NCBI GenBank assembly: GCA_963746885.1
Contig: CAVVDM010000016.1
Span: 1 to 64,000 of the forward strand
Direction of reading: 5' to 3'
Source: DATARH01 sp963746885
Lineage (GTDB): Bacteria > Pseudomonadota > Alphaproteobacteria > ATCC43930 > CGMCC-115725
DNA length: 64,000 nucleotides
The position numbers were made by a program, and so were the translations under genes. Position 1 is the stretch's first letter, and each line of letters starts with the position of its first letter. Shown piece after piece: positions 1 to 10,021 of this stretch. The notes beneath the pieces are model-generated. The model was not told where the DNA came from, searched no databases, and worked only from the letters and a program-made list of their open reading frames with translations.

Positions 1-2000
1 AGCGGGTTGATCACGATGCCGAAGTCGTTGACGCAGGGGTACTTGACGACCTCGATCATGCCGGTGTCGGGATCGATTTCGACCTCGGCGAGTGGCAGCC
101 GTTCGGGGAGGCCGAGGGCAGGCCGTCGTTGATATCCGCACGTCGAGGATTGCGGCAGGTCTGGCGGAAATTCAACTCCGGCCTGGATCCGCGCCGCCAA
201 CTCCATGAGCCGACCGAGCGGTCGGTGCCGGCGATGACGAACTGCCGGCAGGAATTCGATGTCGGCTGCGGCCGCCTCCAGGACATGCGCGGCGATCTGT
301 TTGCCGGCTCGACGACCTTCTCGGCCGGGCCGACGATCGCGTTGCCGCTGACGATCATCGATTTGGAGCCGCCGGTGCCGCCGCCGGCGATCAGCTCGTC
401 GCTGTCGCCTTGCAACAGTCGGATGCGCCCGAACGGGATGCCGAGCCGGTCGCGAGGACCTGGGCGAACGGCGAGGCATGACCCTGGCCGTAATCGAGCG
501 TGCCGGTGATGATCGTGACGTCGCCATTCGGCTCGAAGCGGATGCCGCCCATCTCGCGGCCGGGCGGGCCGGTCAATTCGAGATAGTCGCTGATGCCGCG
601 GCCGCGCAGCCTGCCGCGCGCCCGGCTCTCGGCCTGGCGCGCCGGGAAGCCGTCCCAGTCGGCGAGCGCCACCGCCTTGTTCAACAGATTGGTGAAGTCG
701 CCGCTGTCATAGGTCGTGCCGTTCGGGCTCTTGTACGGCATCGCCGCCGGCGGGATGTGGTTGCGGCGGCGCAGCTCGAGCTGGTCGATCCCCATTTCGC
801 GGGCCGCGGTGTCGACCAGCCGCTCCATGTAGTAATTGGCTTCGGGGCGGCCGGCGCCGCGATAGGCGCCGACCGGGGTCGTGGTGGTGAACACGCATTT
901 CGTGTTCACCTCGATCAGTGGCGTCTTGTAGACGCCCAACGTGTTGCGCTGCGCGTTGCGGGTCGAGGGCCCCGGCGCGCCGTAGGTGGCGCCGAGATTG
1001 CCGTAGCCATTGAGCCGCACGGCAAGGAAGTTGCCGTCGCGGTCGAGCGCCAGTTCGGCCGTCATCTGCGCGTCGCGGCCATGCGTGTCGGAAACGAAGC
1101 TGCCCGAGCGCTCGTCGGTCCATTTGACCGGGCGGCCCAATTCGCGCGCCGCATGCATGATGCAGAAATGTTCGGGATAGGTCGGCTGCTTCATGCCGAA
1201 CGAGCCGCCGACCCGGTCGGTCAGGACCCGCACCTTGTCGCGGCCGACCCCGAGAACGCCGGCGATGTAGTTGCGGAAGCCGAAGACGCCCTGGCAGCCG
1301 ATATGCAGTGTCCAGTGCCCGCTGGCTCGCGATCGTACTCGGCGATCGCCGCGCGCGGCTCCATCGCGTTGACGACGATGCGGTTGTTGCGCAGGTCGAG
1401 CTTGGTGACGTGCGCGGCGGCGGCAAAGGCGGCGGCGACCTTGTCGCTGTCGCCGTAATGAAAATCGAGCCCGACATTGCCGGGCACGTCGTCGTAGAGG
1501 AGCGGCGCGTCCGGCGCCGCGGCGGCGGCCGGCTCGCTCACCGCCGGCAGCGGGTCGACCTCGATCACGATTGCTTCGGCCGCATCCTTGGCGGCGGCGA
1601 CGCTCTCGGCGATGACGGCGGCCACCGCGTCTCCGACATGCCGCACCTTGTCCGTCGCGAGCACGTGTTTGACCGGGCTCAGCATCGGCGTGCCGTCGCG
1701 GTTGTTCATCACCTGCCGCGGCGGCAGCGGGCCGATCCCGCCCGCCGCCAGTTCGGCCGCCGTGTAGACGGCGAGAACCCCCGGCATCGCCCGCGCCGCC
1801 GCCGTGTCGATGTTGCGCAATATGCCATGCGCATAGGGGCTGCGCACCATCACGGCATAGGCTTGGCCCGGCAGGCTGAAATCGTCGGAATAATGCCCCT
1901 CGCCGCGCAGCAGCACCGGGTCTTCCGAGCGCGGCACCGGCTGGCCGACCGCGAACCGGTCGTCAAACCCAAGCTCCGCTCGATCGATGTAATCGTCCAT
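1..2000 (-). CDS. Xanthine dehydrogenase/CoxL-family molybdopterin-binding subunit, partial and frameshifted
   Basis: Large molybdenum hydroxylase subunit, which would hydroxylate an aromatic or heterocyclic substrate or an aldehyde using a Mo-pterin cofactor. It starts at the ATG at 2000 and runs off the left edge. The N-terminal part has the a/b hammerhead (PVPRSEDPVLLRGEGHYSDD); the Mo-binding part shows GGSFGMKQ, GAYRGAGRPEA and GGTGGSKSM. The frame breaks near 1316, near 450, near 315 and at least once more below 250; each is cured by a single base and the translation then continues as the same family. Partner FAD and 2Fe-2S subunits are not in the window. It is co-directional with the CoA-transferases at 2048-4677, so a shared catabolic role is likely but the substrate is unknown. 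Sequence error is more likely than decay. Confidence 0.85.
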
Positions 2001-2047
2001 GTTACCTCCTCGCCCGAGCGCGCATCATGCCACTTAACGATCGCAAA

Positions 2048-3328
2048 TCAGATGACGCCCTCCTCGGCGAGGCGCTCGACCTCGCTCGGGCTGCGGCCGA
2101 GCAGCTCGGTCAATACCCACATATTGTCTTCGCCATAGCACGGCGCGCCGCGATTGGTGAGGCCGCCGATATAGGCCGGGGTCTTGCTGAGCTTCATCGG
2201 CAATTCGTAGATCGGCCAGGTGCCGATCTTGGTGCCGGTGACCTCGGTCAGCCATTTCAGGTGGCGCAGCTGCGGGTCGCCGTCGACCCGGTCCTCGGAA
2301 TTCTGGCACACCCCGGCCGGCACCCCGGCGCGCTGCAATTTCATCATGCAGTCCCAGCGGTCCTGGGTGCGGGTCCACGCTTCGATCGCCATATCGAGCG
2401 AATCCTGGTGCTGGAGCCGGTGCTCCAGCGTGCTGAAGCGGCGGTCGTCGAGCCAGGCGCCGTGCTCGGCCACCTGCGCCAGCGCCTGAAATTCGGCGTC
2501 GGTAAAGCAGGCGATCGCGATCCAGCGGTCCTTGCCCTGGCAGCGATAGGCGCCGTGCGGCGCCGCCTTCTTGTAGGGCGAGCGGTTGCCATAGCGCCGC
2601 CACACGCGCTCGTTGGCCGACCAGTCGAGGATCGTCGCGCCGGTCAGGAAGATGCCGCTTTCGCATTGCGAGGCGTCGATCCACTGGCCCTCGCCGGTGC
2701 GCTCGCGGTGATAGAGCGCGCCGAGCAATGCCAGCGCATAGCCGTAGGCGCCCATCCAGTCGAGATAGGAGTAGCCCCAGCCGACCGGCATCGCCGGCTC
2801 GGGCAGGCCCGACATGTCACCCTGGCCGCCAAACGCCGCCGCTACCGGCCCGACCGTGCGCATCCGGCCATACGTGCCGTGCGCCCCCATGCCGGATTGC
2901 TGGATGTAGATGATGTCGGGCCGGATCGACTTCATCACGTCGTAGCCGAGCCCGAGGCGCTGCAACACGCCGGGCGAGAACCCTTCGGCGACGACGTCGC
3001 ACACCCGCACCATGTCCTTGGCGATCTGCAGCCCCTTCGGATGGCGGATGTTCAACGAGATGCCGCGCTTGCCGGCGTTCTTGTTGTTGAACTGGCCGCC
3101 CATGTCGCTGTCGCGCACCGGAGGGAGGGGGCCCGTCGCGGCGTCGCGCGCGGCACGGCCGCCGACCGGCGCCATTGCCGCCAGCCGCGTGTCGGGATTG
3201 TCCTTCCACTCGACCTTGTAGCTTTCCGCCCCCATCGCCGCGAGGAAGCGAGTGCCGCCGGCCGAGGCGAGAAACCACGCGAAATCGAGGATCTTCACGC
3301 CCTGCAGCGGGAACGGCTTGTTGTGCAT
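2048..3328 (-). CDS. CaiB/BaiF family type III CoA-transferase
   Basis: A 426-aa CoA-transferase, moving CoA between an acyl-CoA donor and a free carboxylic acid in the cytoplasm. It opens with GVKILDFAWFLASAGGTRFLAAMGAESYKVE-like family sequence (family cue: early DF/W-x-A-G followed by a GAEVIKVE-like strand) and has the conserved NKRGISLN-type segment as AGKRGISLN, plus RTGEGQWID. I start at ATG 3328 because the family similarity begins within 10 residues of it; the open frame runs on upstream only as a shadow of the next gene. Its start overlaps the 3' end of the second CoA-transferase by 34 bp, so the pair is probably co-translated and may act as a heteromer. Substrate unknown. Confidence 0.88.
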   Translation of the reverse strand: MHNKPFPLQGVKILDFAWFLASAGGTRFLAAMGAESYKVEWKDNPDTRLAAMAPVGGRAARDAATGPLPPVRDSDMGGQFNNKNAGKRGISLNIRHPKGLQIAKDMVRVCDVVAEGFSPGVLQRLGLGYDVMKSIRPDIIYIQQSGMGAHGTYGRMRTVGPVAAAFGGQGDMSGLPEPAMPVGWGYSYLDWMGAYGYALALLGALYHRERTGEGQWIDASQCESGIFLTGATILDWSANERVWRRYGNRSPYKKAAPHGAYRCQGKDRWIAIACFTDAEFQALAQVAEHGAWLDDRRFSTLEHRLQHQDSLDMAIEAWTRTQDRWDCMMKLQRAGVPAGVCQNSEDRVDGDPQLRHLKWLTEVTGTKIGTWPIYELPMKLSKTPAYIGGLTNRGAPCYGEDNMWVLTELLGRSPSEVERLAEEGVI

Positions 3329-4677
3329 GGCGGACAACGCGGGTTTTCGACCCGGCGCGGCTCGGCCGGCACGCTCGGCCGCCGCGCCGCCTCGGCCAAT
3401 ACCGCCTCCGTATCCTCGCCCAGTAGCGGCGCCCGGCGCCCGACCTGCCAGCTCGTCTTGCTGCTGAGCCACTTGCTGGTGGGATAGCGGAAGCTGCGGC
3501 CGTGCTCCGGGTGCTCGACATCGGCAAAGGTGTGGCGGGTCAGCCAGTGGGGGTCGAGCGCGTTCTCGTGCGGCTTGCGCAACGGCGCCCATAGGAGGCC
3601 GGCATCCTGCGCCTCGCGCCACGGCATGTCGGCAAAGGTCCAGGCGCGCACAAAGCGCTGCACGATATCGAGCATGTGCGCCCGCGCCTCGTCGCTGGCC
3701 GCTGTGCCGGGCACTTGGCGCGCCCGCAAATCCACGTCCGGCGCGGGCGGCTGGAGATCGGCCTGCGCGCCGTATTTCGCCAGAAGCGGGACCAGGTTCT
3801 TCAGGTCGCGCGCGCCCATGCCGTGGGTGATGAACCAGCGTCCGTCCTTGGTATGGCAGATGCCCGGGCTATGGTTCGGGTGCTCGCCGGCGTGGCGGTT
3901 GGTCATCCGCCACAGCGGTACCCGCCGCATGACCCAGTGCATGATGTCCTGCTCGGGGTTCTTCGACACCGCTTCGTGCATCGCGACCGAGACGTCCTGG
4001 CCCTCGCCGCTGCGGTGGCGGTGGATCAGCGCGGCGATGATGCCGGTCGCCATCTGCTCGCCGGCGATGTGATAGGCGTGCCAGATCTGCGGCGCGATCG
4101 GCGGCGTGTCGTATTCGAGGTTGGGGTCGGGGTCGTAGCCGCAATTCATCATGACGCCGCCGAGCGCCAGATGAATGAGGTCCGAGCCTTTCAAGTCGGC
4201 CCACGGCCCGTCATCGCCGAACGGCGTCATCCGCGCCGTCACCAGCGCCGGGAAGCGCGCCGCGAGCGCTGCGCGGTCGAGCCCCAGCGCCGTGTTCAGC
4301 GCGCCGCAGCTGGCATCGAGCAGGATGTCGGCGCCGGCCAGCAGGCGTAGCAGATGCTCGCGCCCTGCCGTCGCCTGCAGGTCGAGCACGACCGATTTCT
4401 TGTTGCGGTTGTAGTTCCAGAAATAGAGCGAGCGCTCCAGTCCCGGCTCATCATCGAGAAACGGGCCGAGCCGCCGCGTCGCGTTGCCCTCCGGCGGCTC
4501 GATCTTGATCACCTCGGCGCCGAGCCCGGCCAGCAGCAGCCCGGCATATTCGGCGCGCTCGTCGGCAATCTCGATGACGCGCAGCCCGGCCAGCATGCCG
4601 GGACCGGCATTGCCCATCATCTCGCCCGGTCCACTTGCGGGCATGCCGGTGTCGGACATCGCGCTGTTTCCTTCCAC
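3295..4677 (-). CDS. CaiB/BaiF family type III CoA-transferase (second copy)
   Basis: A 460-aa paralogue of the preceding CoA-transferase. Visible family features are GLRVIEIADERAEYAGLLLAG, GAEVIKIEPPEGN, NKKSVVLDL and GRWFITHGMGARDL. ATG at 4677 is the first start; a second ATG at 4659 (MSDTGM) is also possible. The C-terminal 30 or so residues (after TEAVLAEAARRP) are low complexity and lie in the overlap with the next gene, so the exact end may also be affected by a base error. First gene of a leftward set divergent from hyuA; the 216 bp between them would hold both promoters. Two non-identical CoA-transferases in tandem are typical of dedicated acid-activation pathways. Confidence 0.87.
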   Translation of the reverse strand: MEGNSAMSDTGMPASGPGEMMGNAGPGMLAGLRVIEIADERAEYAGLLLAGLGAEVIKIEPPEGNATRRLGPFLDDEPGLERSLYFWNYNRNKKSVVLDLQATAGREHLLRLLAGADILLDASCGALNTALGLDRAALAARFPALVTARMTPFGDDGPWADLKGSDLIHLALGGVMMNCGYDPDPNLEYDTPPIAPQIWHAYHIAGEQMATGIIAALIHRHRSGEGQDVSVAMHEAVSKNPEQDIMHWVMRRVPLWRMTNRHAGEHPNHSPGICHTKDGRWFITHGMGARDLKNLVPLLAKYGAQADLQPPAPDVDLRARQVPGTAASDEARAHMLDIVQRFVRAWTFADMPWREAQDAGLLWAPLRKPHENALDPHWLTRHTFADVEHPEHGRSFRYPTSKWLSSKTSWQVGRRAPLLGEDTEAVLAEAARRPSVPAEPRRVENPRCPPCTTSRSRCRA

Positions 4678-4893
4678 TTGGCGTTATGCCCGGTTGGTCG
4701 CGGGCGTGTTTGCGCAGACGCCGCGCATCGCAGATCGCCGGCGGCGGCCTTCCGGCGCGATTGTGCGATACCCAGCCTCATTGTCAACGCGACCGGCCGC
4801 ATGGCTGGGTCGGCTGCCGCTGCGCCTTGCCGATGAGGCCGGCGCATCGCATCCTGCCGCCCGCAATCGTCGCCATGGGGGAATTGTCGCACA

Positions 4894-6981
4894 ATGCCTG
4901 CCGCCGACCACGCCCGCCTGCGCCTTGCCGCGGATGTCGGGGGCACGTTTACCGATATCGCCGCCTTCGACGAGGCGACCGGCGCCTTGCGCCTCGGCAA
5001 GACGCTGACGACGCCGGCGCTCCTGGTCGACGGTATCGAGACGGGGGTCGGCAAATCGGGCGCCTCGCTGGCCGCGGCGCGGCTCGTGCTGCACGGCACC
5101 ACGGTCGCGATCAACACGATCCTCGAGCGCTCGGGGGCGCGCTGCGGCCTCCTGACGACGCTCGGGTTTCGCGACATCTACGAGATCGGCCGGGTCAACC
5201 GGCCGGAGAGCTACAACCTCTTTTTCAAGAAGCACGTGCCGCTGATCGAGCGTGCCTTGCGCCGCGAGATCCGCGAGCGGCTCGATGCCGAGGGTCGGGT
5301 GCTGCTGGCACTCGACGACGAGGAGGTGCGCGCCGCGGCGGCCGATCTCGTCGCGCAAGGGGTCGAGGCGATCGCGATCCTGTTTCTGCATTCCTGCCGC
5401 AACCCGGCAAACGAGCGGCGCGCGAAAGAAATCATCGAAGCCGACCATCCCGGCCTCTTTGTCACCGCCAGCCACGAGTTGTCGCAGGAATATCGCGAGT
5501 TCGAGCGCACCTCGACGACCGCGGCGAACGCCTATATCGGGCCGCGCGTGCGCCGCTATCTGGCCGAGATGGAAACCCACCTGCGCGCCGCAAACTTCGC
5601 CGGCAGCCTGCTGATCGTGCAGTCGACGGGCGGGCTGTTCGATGTCGCCGATGCGCAGCGCGCCTGCATCCGCATGCTCGAATCGGGGCCGGCCGCCGGG
5701 GTTGTCGGCGCGCGGGTGCTGTGCGGCGCGATCGGCCTCGACAACGCCATCGCCTTCGACATGGGCGGCACCACCGCCAAGGCCGGCGTCGTGCACGGTG
5801 GCGAGGTGCTGATGACCGGCGGCGCGCTGCTCGGCGGCTATGCCACCGGATTGCCGGTACAGATGCCGATGATCGACATTCAGGAGGTCGGCACCGGCGG
5901 CGGCAGCGTCGCGCATGTCGAACTGGGCGGCGGGTTGCGCGTCGGGCCGGAGAGCGCCGGCGCCGTCCCCGGCCCGGTGTGCTATGGCCTCGGCGGCGAG
6001 ATGCCGACCGTCACCGACGCCAACCTGGTGCTCGGGCGGCTCGGGGCCGAGCGCTTTCTCGGCGGCGAGATGCCGCTCGACACCGCAGCGGCGGCGCGCG
6101 CCATCGAGACGCGCATCGCCGGGCCGCTCGGCCTCTCGCTGAGTGCCGCGGCCGACGGGATTTTGCGGGTCGCGACGACCAAGATGGCGCATGTCGTGCG
6201 CTGGGTGACCACCGAGCGCGGGCTCGACGCGGCCGCCTTTGCGCTGATCGCCTATGGCGGTGCCGGGCCATTGCATGCCGCGATGGTGGCGCGCGAACTC
6301 GGCATCGCGCGGGTCGTGATCCCGCCGGCGCCGGGGCATTTCTCGGCGCTCGGCATGCTGGCGAGCGATCTGCGGCGCGATTTCGTCACGACCTGGTTCA
6401 CCCCGCTCGCCGCGGCGCCATTCGCCGCAATGGCCGAGATCTTTGCCGAGATGGAGCGGCAGGGGCGCCAGGCGGTCGAGCGCGGCGGGGTCGCGCTCGA
6501 CGCCATCACCGCCGCGCGCGCCGCCGACATGCGCTATGTCGGGCAGGAACACGCCGTCACCGTCGCATTGCCGGCCGAGCTGTTCGCCGCCGAGGACCGC
6601 GCCGGCATCAAAGCCTGCTTCGACGCCGTGCATGAATTGCGCTACGGGTTTTCCGCGCCGCACGAGGCGGCTGAGATCGTCAGCCTGCGCAGTTCGGTCA
6701 CCGGCGTCCTCGACAAGCCTACGCTGGAGCGGATCGCGAGCGGCGGAGCTGCCCCGCCGGAGGAGGCGCAACACGGTGTCCGGCCGGTCTATTTCTCCGA
6801 AGCCCGCGGCGCCGTCGCGACGCCGGTCTACGATCGCGCCGCGCTGCTCGCCGGCAACCGGATCGCCGGGCCGGCGGTGATCGAGGAATACGCCTCGACG
6901 ACGGTGCTGCACCCGGGCGACCGCGTCGCGGTCGACGGCTTCGGCAACCTCGTCATCGACATTGGACGGAGCGCGCCATGA
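4894..6981 (+). CDS. hyuA: Hydantoinase/oxoprolinase family protein, subunit A (HyuA-like)
   Basis: A 695-aa ATP-dependent hydantoinase/oxoprolinase A-type subunit, a family that includes N-methylhydantoinase A and the acetone and acetophenone carboxylase subunits. The N-terminal HyuA-N domain carries the phosphate-binding ADVGGTFTDI and the LVLHGTTVAINTILER segment; the actin-like ATPase core has FDMGGTTAKAG, GTGGGSVAHV and AYGGAGPLHA. Length is normal. Its stop overlaps the ATG of hyuB by 4 bases, so the two subunits are translationally coupled. Substrate cannot be read from sequence; the neighbouring molybdenum hydroxylase and CoA-transferases fit degradation of a heterocycle or ketone. 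Confidence 0.93.
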   Translation: MPAADHARLRLAADVGGTFTDIAAFDEATGALRLGKTLTTPALLVDGIETGVGKSGASLAAARLVLHGTTVAINTILERSGARCGLLTTLGFRDIYEIGRVNRPESYNLFFKKHVPLIERALRREIRERLDAEGRVLLALDDEEVRAAAADLVAQGVEAIAILFLHSCRNPANERRAKEIIEADHPGLFVTASHELSQEYREFERTSTTAANAYIGPRVRRYLAEMETHLRAANFAGSLLIVQSTGGLFDVADAQRACIRMLESGPAAGVVGARVLCGAIGLDNAIAFDMGGTTAKAGVVHGGEVLMTGGALLGGYATGLPVQMPMIDIQEVGTGGGSVAHVELGGGLRVGPESAGAVPGPVCYGLGGEMPTVTDANLVLGRLGAERFLGGEMPLDTAAAARAIETRIAGPLGLSLSAAADGILRVATTKMAHVVRWVTTERGLDAAAFALIAYGGAGPLHAAMVARELGIARVVIPPAPGHFSALGMLASDLRRDFVTTWFTPLAAAPFAAMAEIFAEMERQGRQAVERGGVALDAITAARAADMRYVGQEHAVTVALPAELFAAEDRAGIKACFDAVHELRYGFSAPHEAAEIVSLRSSVTGVLDKPTLERIASGGAAPPEEAQHGVRPVYFSEARGAVATPVYDRAALLAGNRIAGPAVIEEYASTTVLHPGDRVAVDGFGNLVIDIGRSAP

Positions 6982-8885
6982 ACGATTTCACGCCTCCCCG
7001 CGCCGCGGCCACCGCGACTGCCGATCCGGTCACCACCGAGATCGTGCGCAACTGCCTGATCGCGGCGACCGAGGAGATGAAGACCAATCTGATGCGCACC
7101 GCCTACAACATGATCATCTACGAGGCGCTGGATTTCACCGTCGGGCTGTTCGACGCCGAGGGCAACATCCTGTCGATCGGGCTCGGCCTGCCGATGTTCA
7201 TCCGCGGCATCGCCGACACGATCAAGGCCAAGCTTCGGCACTTCGGGCCGGACGGCATCAAGCCGGGCGACATTCTTCTGACCAACGACGCCTACATCAC
7301 CGGCAGCCACCTCAACCACATGACGTTTTCCGTCCCGATCTTTCACGACGGGCATCTCGTCGCGTTTTCCGGCTGCATGGCGCACTGGCCCGATATCGGC
7401 GGCACGCTCGACGGCATCACCACCGACATCTTTTCCGAAGGCCTGCAATTGCCGATCCTCAAGGCCTATCGCGAGGGCGTGGCGAACGAGGAATTGTTCG
7501 AGATCATCCGCATGAATGTGCGCCTGCCGGAGCGGGCGATGGGCGATCTGCGCGCCCAGATCGCGGCGGTGCGGACCGGCGAGAAGCGGTTTCTCGAAAT
7601 GATCGGCCGCTACGGCGTTGCCGAGGTGCTGGCGGCGATCGACGGCATCATGGCGCAGAGCGAGGCCGCCTCGCGCGCCCGCATCGCCGCGATTCCCAAC
7701 GGCGTCTATGAGGCCGAGTCGTTCATGGACGACGACGGCGTCGCCGCCGGCAAGCGCATCCCGATCCGCGTCAGGGTGACGATCGCCGGCGAGCGCATGA
7801 CGGTCGACCTGACCGACCTCGCCCGCCAGGTGTCGGGCTTTTACAATTCGGGCGAAACTGCCGGCCGCTCGTGCTGCCAGGTCGCGTTCAAATGCCTGAC
7901 CTCGCCGCTCGACCTGCCGATCAATGAAGGTCAGTTCCGCGCGCTCGACGTGGTGTTGCCGCCCGGCCGCGTCGTCAGCGCGCTGAAGCCGGCGGCGATG
8001 CGCATGTGGATGACCTATCCGATGACGATCGTCGATACGATCTTCAAGGCATTGGCGCCGGTCATCCCCGACCGCGTGGCGGCCGGCCACCATGCCGATC
8101 TGATCGTCGGGCGGGTCAACGGCCGGCGGCCGAAGGACGACAGCTTCTACATCTATCTCGGCGGTCTCATTGGCGGCGGCTGGGGCGCCAAGCACGACAG
8201 CGACGGCATGAACGCGACGATCGCGATCAATGACGGGGACACCCATAACGGCCCGTCCGAGCAGGTCGAGGCAAAGTTTCCGCTGCTGGTCGAGCGCTAT
8301 TGCCTGCGCCCGGATTCGGGCGGCGCCGGGCGCTATCGCGGCGGGCTCGGCACCGAGCAGGTCGTGCAGGCGCGCGCCGACATCCGCTTCAACGCCCAGA
8401 TCGACCGGGTTAAATGCCGCCCCTGGGGGCTCTACGGCGGGCTCGCCGCCGCCGGCAACGGCGTCGCGGTCCATCGCTTTGGTGAGGACGAGCACCGCTT
8501 TCCGTCGGGCAAGGCATTCAATCTCGTGCTCAAGCCGGGCGATGCCTACATCCTGCGCTCGGGCGGCGGTGGCGGCTTTGCCTCGCCACTGGAACGGCCG
8601 CCCGAGGCGGTCGCCGACGACGTGCGCCAGGGCTATGTCACGCGCGAAGCGGCGGCCGAGCTTTACGGGGTGATCCTGATGCCGGGCGGCAACGTCGACG
8701 TTGCCGCCACCGCATCGCACCGGGCGGCGCTGCGTGCGGCCGGGTTGCCGGTCGATCCCCCCGACGAAGCGGCATCCGCTGAGCCGGCCCACCCGCACGA
8801 TCACGCGCACGCCCATGCGGACTACGCCGAGCTGAGTGCCGAGGAGCGCCTCGTCGTCGCGCTGTCCGGCCGCTGCTGCAGCTGA
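6978..8885 (+). CDS. hyuB: Hydantoinase B/oxoprolinase family protein (HyuB-like)
   Basis: A 635-aa B-type subunit partnering the HyuA-like protein, starting within its stop codon (ATGA at 6978). Typical blocks are NLMRTAYNMIIYEALDF, GDILLTNDAYITGSHLNHM, GCMAHWPDIGG and the C-terminal LRSGGGGGFASPLERPPEAV with the DV..GYVT..AA...YGV ending of the family. An unusual feature is the extra tail from about residue 600 with a histidine-rich run (HPHDHAHAHA), which could bind metal. The gene ends one base before the convergent stop of the next gene. Confidence 0.93.
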   Translation: MNDFTPPRAAATATADPVTTEIVRNCLIAATEEMKTNLMRTAYNMIIYEALDFTVGLFDAEGNILSIGLGLPMFIRGIADTIKAKLRHFGPDGIKPGDILLTNDAYITGSHLNHMTFSVPIFHDGHLVAFSGCMAHWPDIGGTLDGITTDIFSEGLQLPILKAYREGVANEELFEIIRMNVRLPERAMGDLRAQIAAVRTGEKRFLEMIGRYGVAEVLAAIDGIMAQSEAASRARIAAIPNGVYEAESFMDDDGVAAGKRIPIRVRVTIAGERMTVDLTDLARQVSGFYNSGETAGRSCCQVAFKCLTSPLDLPINEGQFRALDVVLPPGRVVSALKPAAMRMWMTYPMTIVDTIFKALAPVIPDRVAAGHHADLIVGRVNGRRPKDDSFYIYLGGLIGGGWGAKHDSDGMNATIAINDGDTHNGPSEQVEAKFPLLVERYCLRPDSGGAGRYRGGLGTEQVVQARADIRFNAQIDRVKCRPWGLYGGLAAAGNGVAVHRFGEDEHRFPSGKAFNLVLKPGDAYILRSGGGGGFASPLERPPEAVADDVRQGYVTREAAAELYGVILMPGGNVDVAATASHRAALRAAGLPVDPPDEAASAEPAHPHDHAHAHADYAELSAEERLVVALSGRCCS

Positions 8886-8886
8886 G

Positions 8887-9480
8887 CTACAATTTCGGCA
8901 GCAGCGACGGCTGGTCGGGGTCGAGCTGCATGTCGAAGGCGGTCAGCAGCGCCGCCGTCGCCGCGTAATTGCCCATCAGCGCGACCAGATCGACCAGTTT
9001 GCGCCGGCCGAATTGCGCCAGCGCGCGGGCGAAGGTCGCCGCGCTGACGTTGCGCGTCGTGAAGATCTCGCGGCACAGGTCGATGACGACCGCGTCCGCC
9101 TCGTCGAGCGCGCCTGTGGCTCTGCGGTATTTGATCGTCTCGACGATGTCGGGCGCGACACCCTCGCGCAATGCCTCGGCTTCATGGGCGACCCATTCGA
9201 ACTGGCTGTCGAGTTCGCGCGCGGTCGCGAGGATGGCCAGCTCGCGCAGCCGCCCGCCGAGCCCGGCTTCGTGCCGCAGATAGTGATTGAGCGGGCGCGA
9301 ATGGCGCGACAGCTCCGGGCTGTGCAGCTGGATCCCGCCAGGGCCGCGCAGCCCCCGGAGCGAGCCACCCTGCGGGTCGGCCAAGCCGTCATAGACCGCC
9401 AGCGCCGCGCCGCTGAGGTCCTGCCGCCGCGGCAGCGGCAATCGGCAGCCCGATTGCGGGTCGACATCGTCAGGATACAT
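8887..9480 (-). CDS. Carboxymuconolactone decarboxylase/AhpD-like family protein
   Basis: A 197-aa all-helical protein of the CMD/AhpD superfamily. Family cues are LRELAILATARELDSQFEWVAHEAEALREG, then DIVETIKYRRATGALDEADAVVIDLCREIF and a C-terminal VDLVALMGNYAATAALL. It lacks the CxxC redox pair of AhpD: at that place it has DSQFEWVAH, so a decarboxylase-like or unknown function is more likely than peroxidase reduction. I use ATG 9480; the open frame continues upstream without family similarity. It is convergent with hyuB, with stops one base apart. Confidence 0.85.
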   Translation of the reverse strand: MYPDDVDPQSGCRLPLPRRQDLSGAALAVYDGLADPQGGSLRGLRGPGGIQLHSPELSRHSRPLNHYLRHEAGLGGRLRELAILATARELDSQFEWVAHEAEALREGVAPDIVETIKYRRATGALDEADAVVIDLCREIFTTRNVSAATFARALAQFGRRKLVDLVALMGNYAATAALLTAFDMQLDPDQPSLLPKL

Positions 9481-10021
9481 CGCGCGCCTCCAAAAACCGT
9501 CGGCTTGCAGCGCCGGCTGTTCGTACGTACGGTGCGAGCGCAAGTCCGACTAGGTTGGATCACCCTAAAAGACGGGCCTCCCCCGAATTGGTGGGCAGTT
9601 TTCTAAGCTGCCTTATTCGCAGCGAAGGCGCTAAGGGGTTTAAACCGATAGGGCTTTGTCGTCCGACCCAGAATCGCGACAGGATAGCGCACCTTTGCAA
9701 CCCTCGCTTGACAAATTAGCGTCATATATGAGACGCTAAGATTAACTGATAAAGAAATGTCGCACGAGAGCAGATGTCGCTTGAAGAGGAAAAGAGCGGC
9801 AAGGAAACATTCAGCTGATTGGGTTTTTTGTATTAGCGGGGCGCTGGCGTGAATCCTTGAATTCTACGCCGCAGATATAGAGCTTGATTGATTTGATCTG
9901 GATCAGAGTACCGCGGCCCTTACAATCCACGCCGCTTGGATCCGGGTAGGAATACCAAAAGAGGGATTCGTGCCCAAGAAATGACAATAAAGAGTTGTGA
10001 GAGAACTCAAGGGGAGAAACT
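9481..10021. other. Intergenic stretch, AT-richer, with a palindrome
   Basis: No gene recognised. The stretch from about 9590 is clearly less GC-rich than the core genes on either side. It contains a TTGACA hexamer at 9708-9713 directly followed by a perfect inverted repeat (9716-9739, listed separately), and the ribosome-binding site of the small gene at 10022. I see no tRNA or terminator here. Confidence 0.6.
9716..9739. promoter_or_regulatory. Perfect 8-8-8 inverted repeat, candidate operator
   Basis: TTAGCGTC, an 8-bp spacer ATATATGA, then GACGCTAA, a perfect dyad. The middle also holds a second palindrome, TCATATATGA, offset by one base. It begins two bases after a TTGACA hexamer, the position of a repressor site between -35 and -10, but no good -10 lies at 16-18 bp, so the promoter itself is not established. 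The outer TTAGC/GCTAA ends recall CIRCE but the inner bases and length differ. The nearest downstream gene is the small ORF at 10022. Confidence 0.5.

Noticed and set aside
8887..9480. AhpD peroxidase partner
   Set aside because: No CxxC redox pair in the CMD domain.
9716..9739. CIRCE element (HrcA site)
   Set aside because: CIRCE has 9-bp arms TTAGCACTC/GAGTGCTAA and a 9-bp spacer; here the arms are 8 bp with different inner bases, and no chaperone gene follows.
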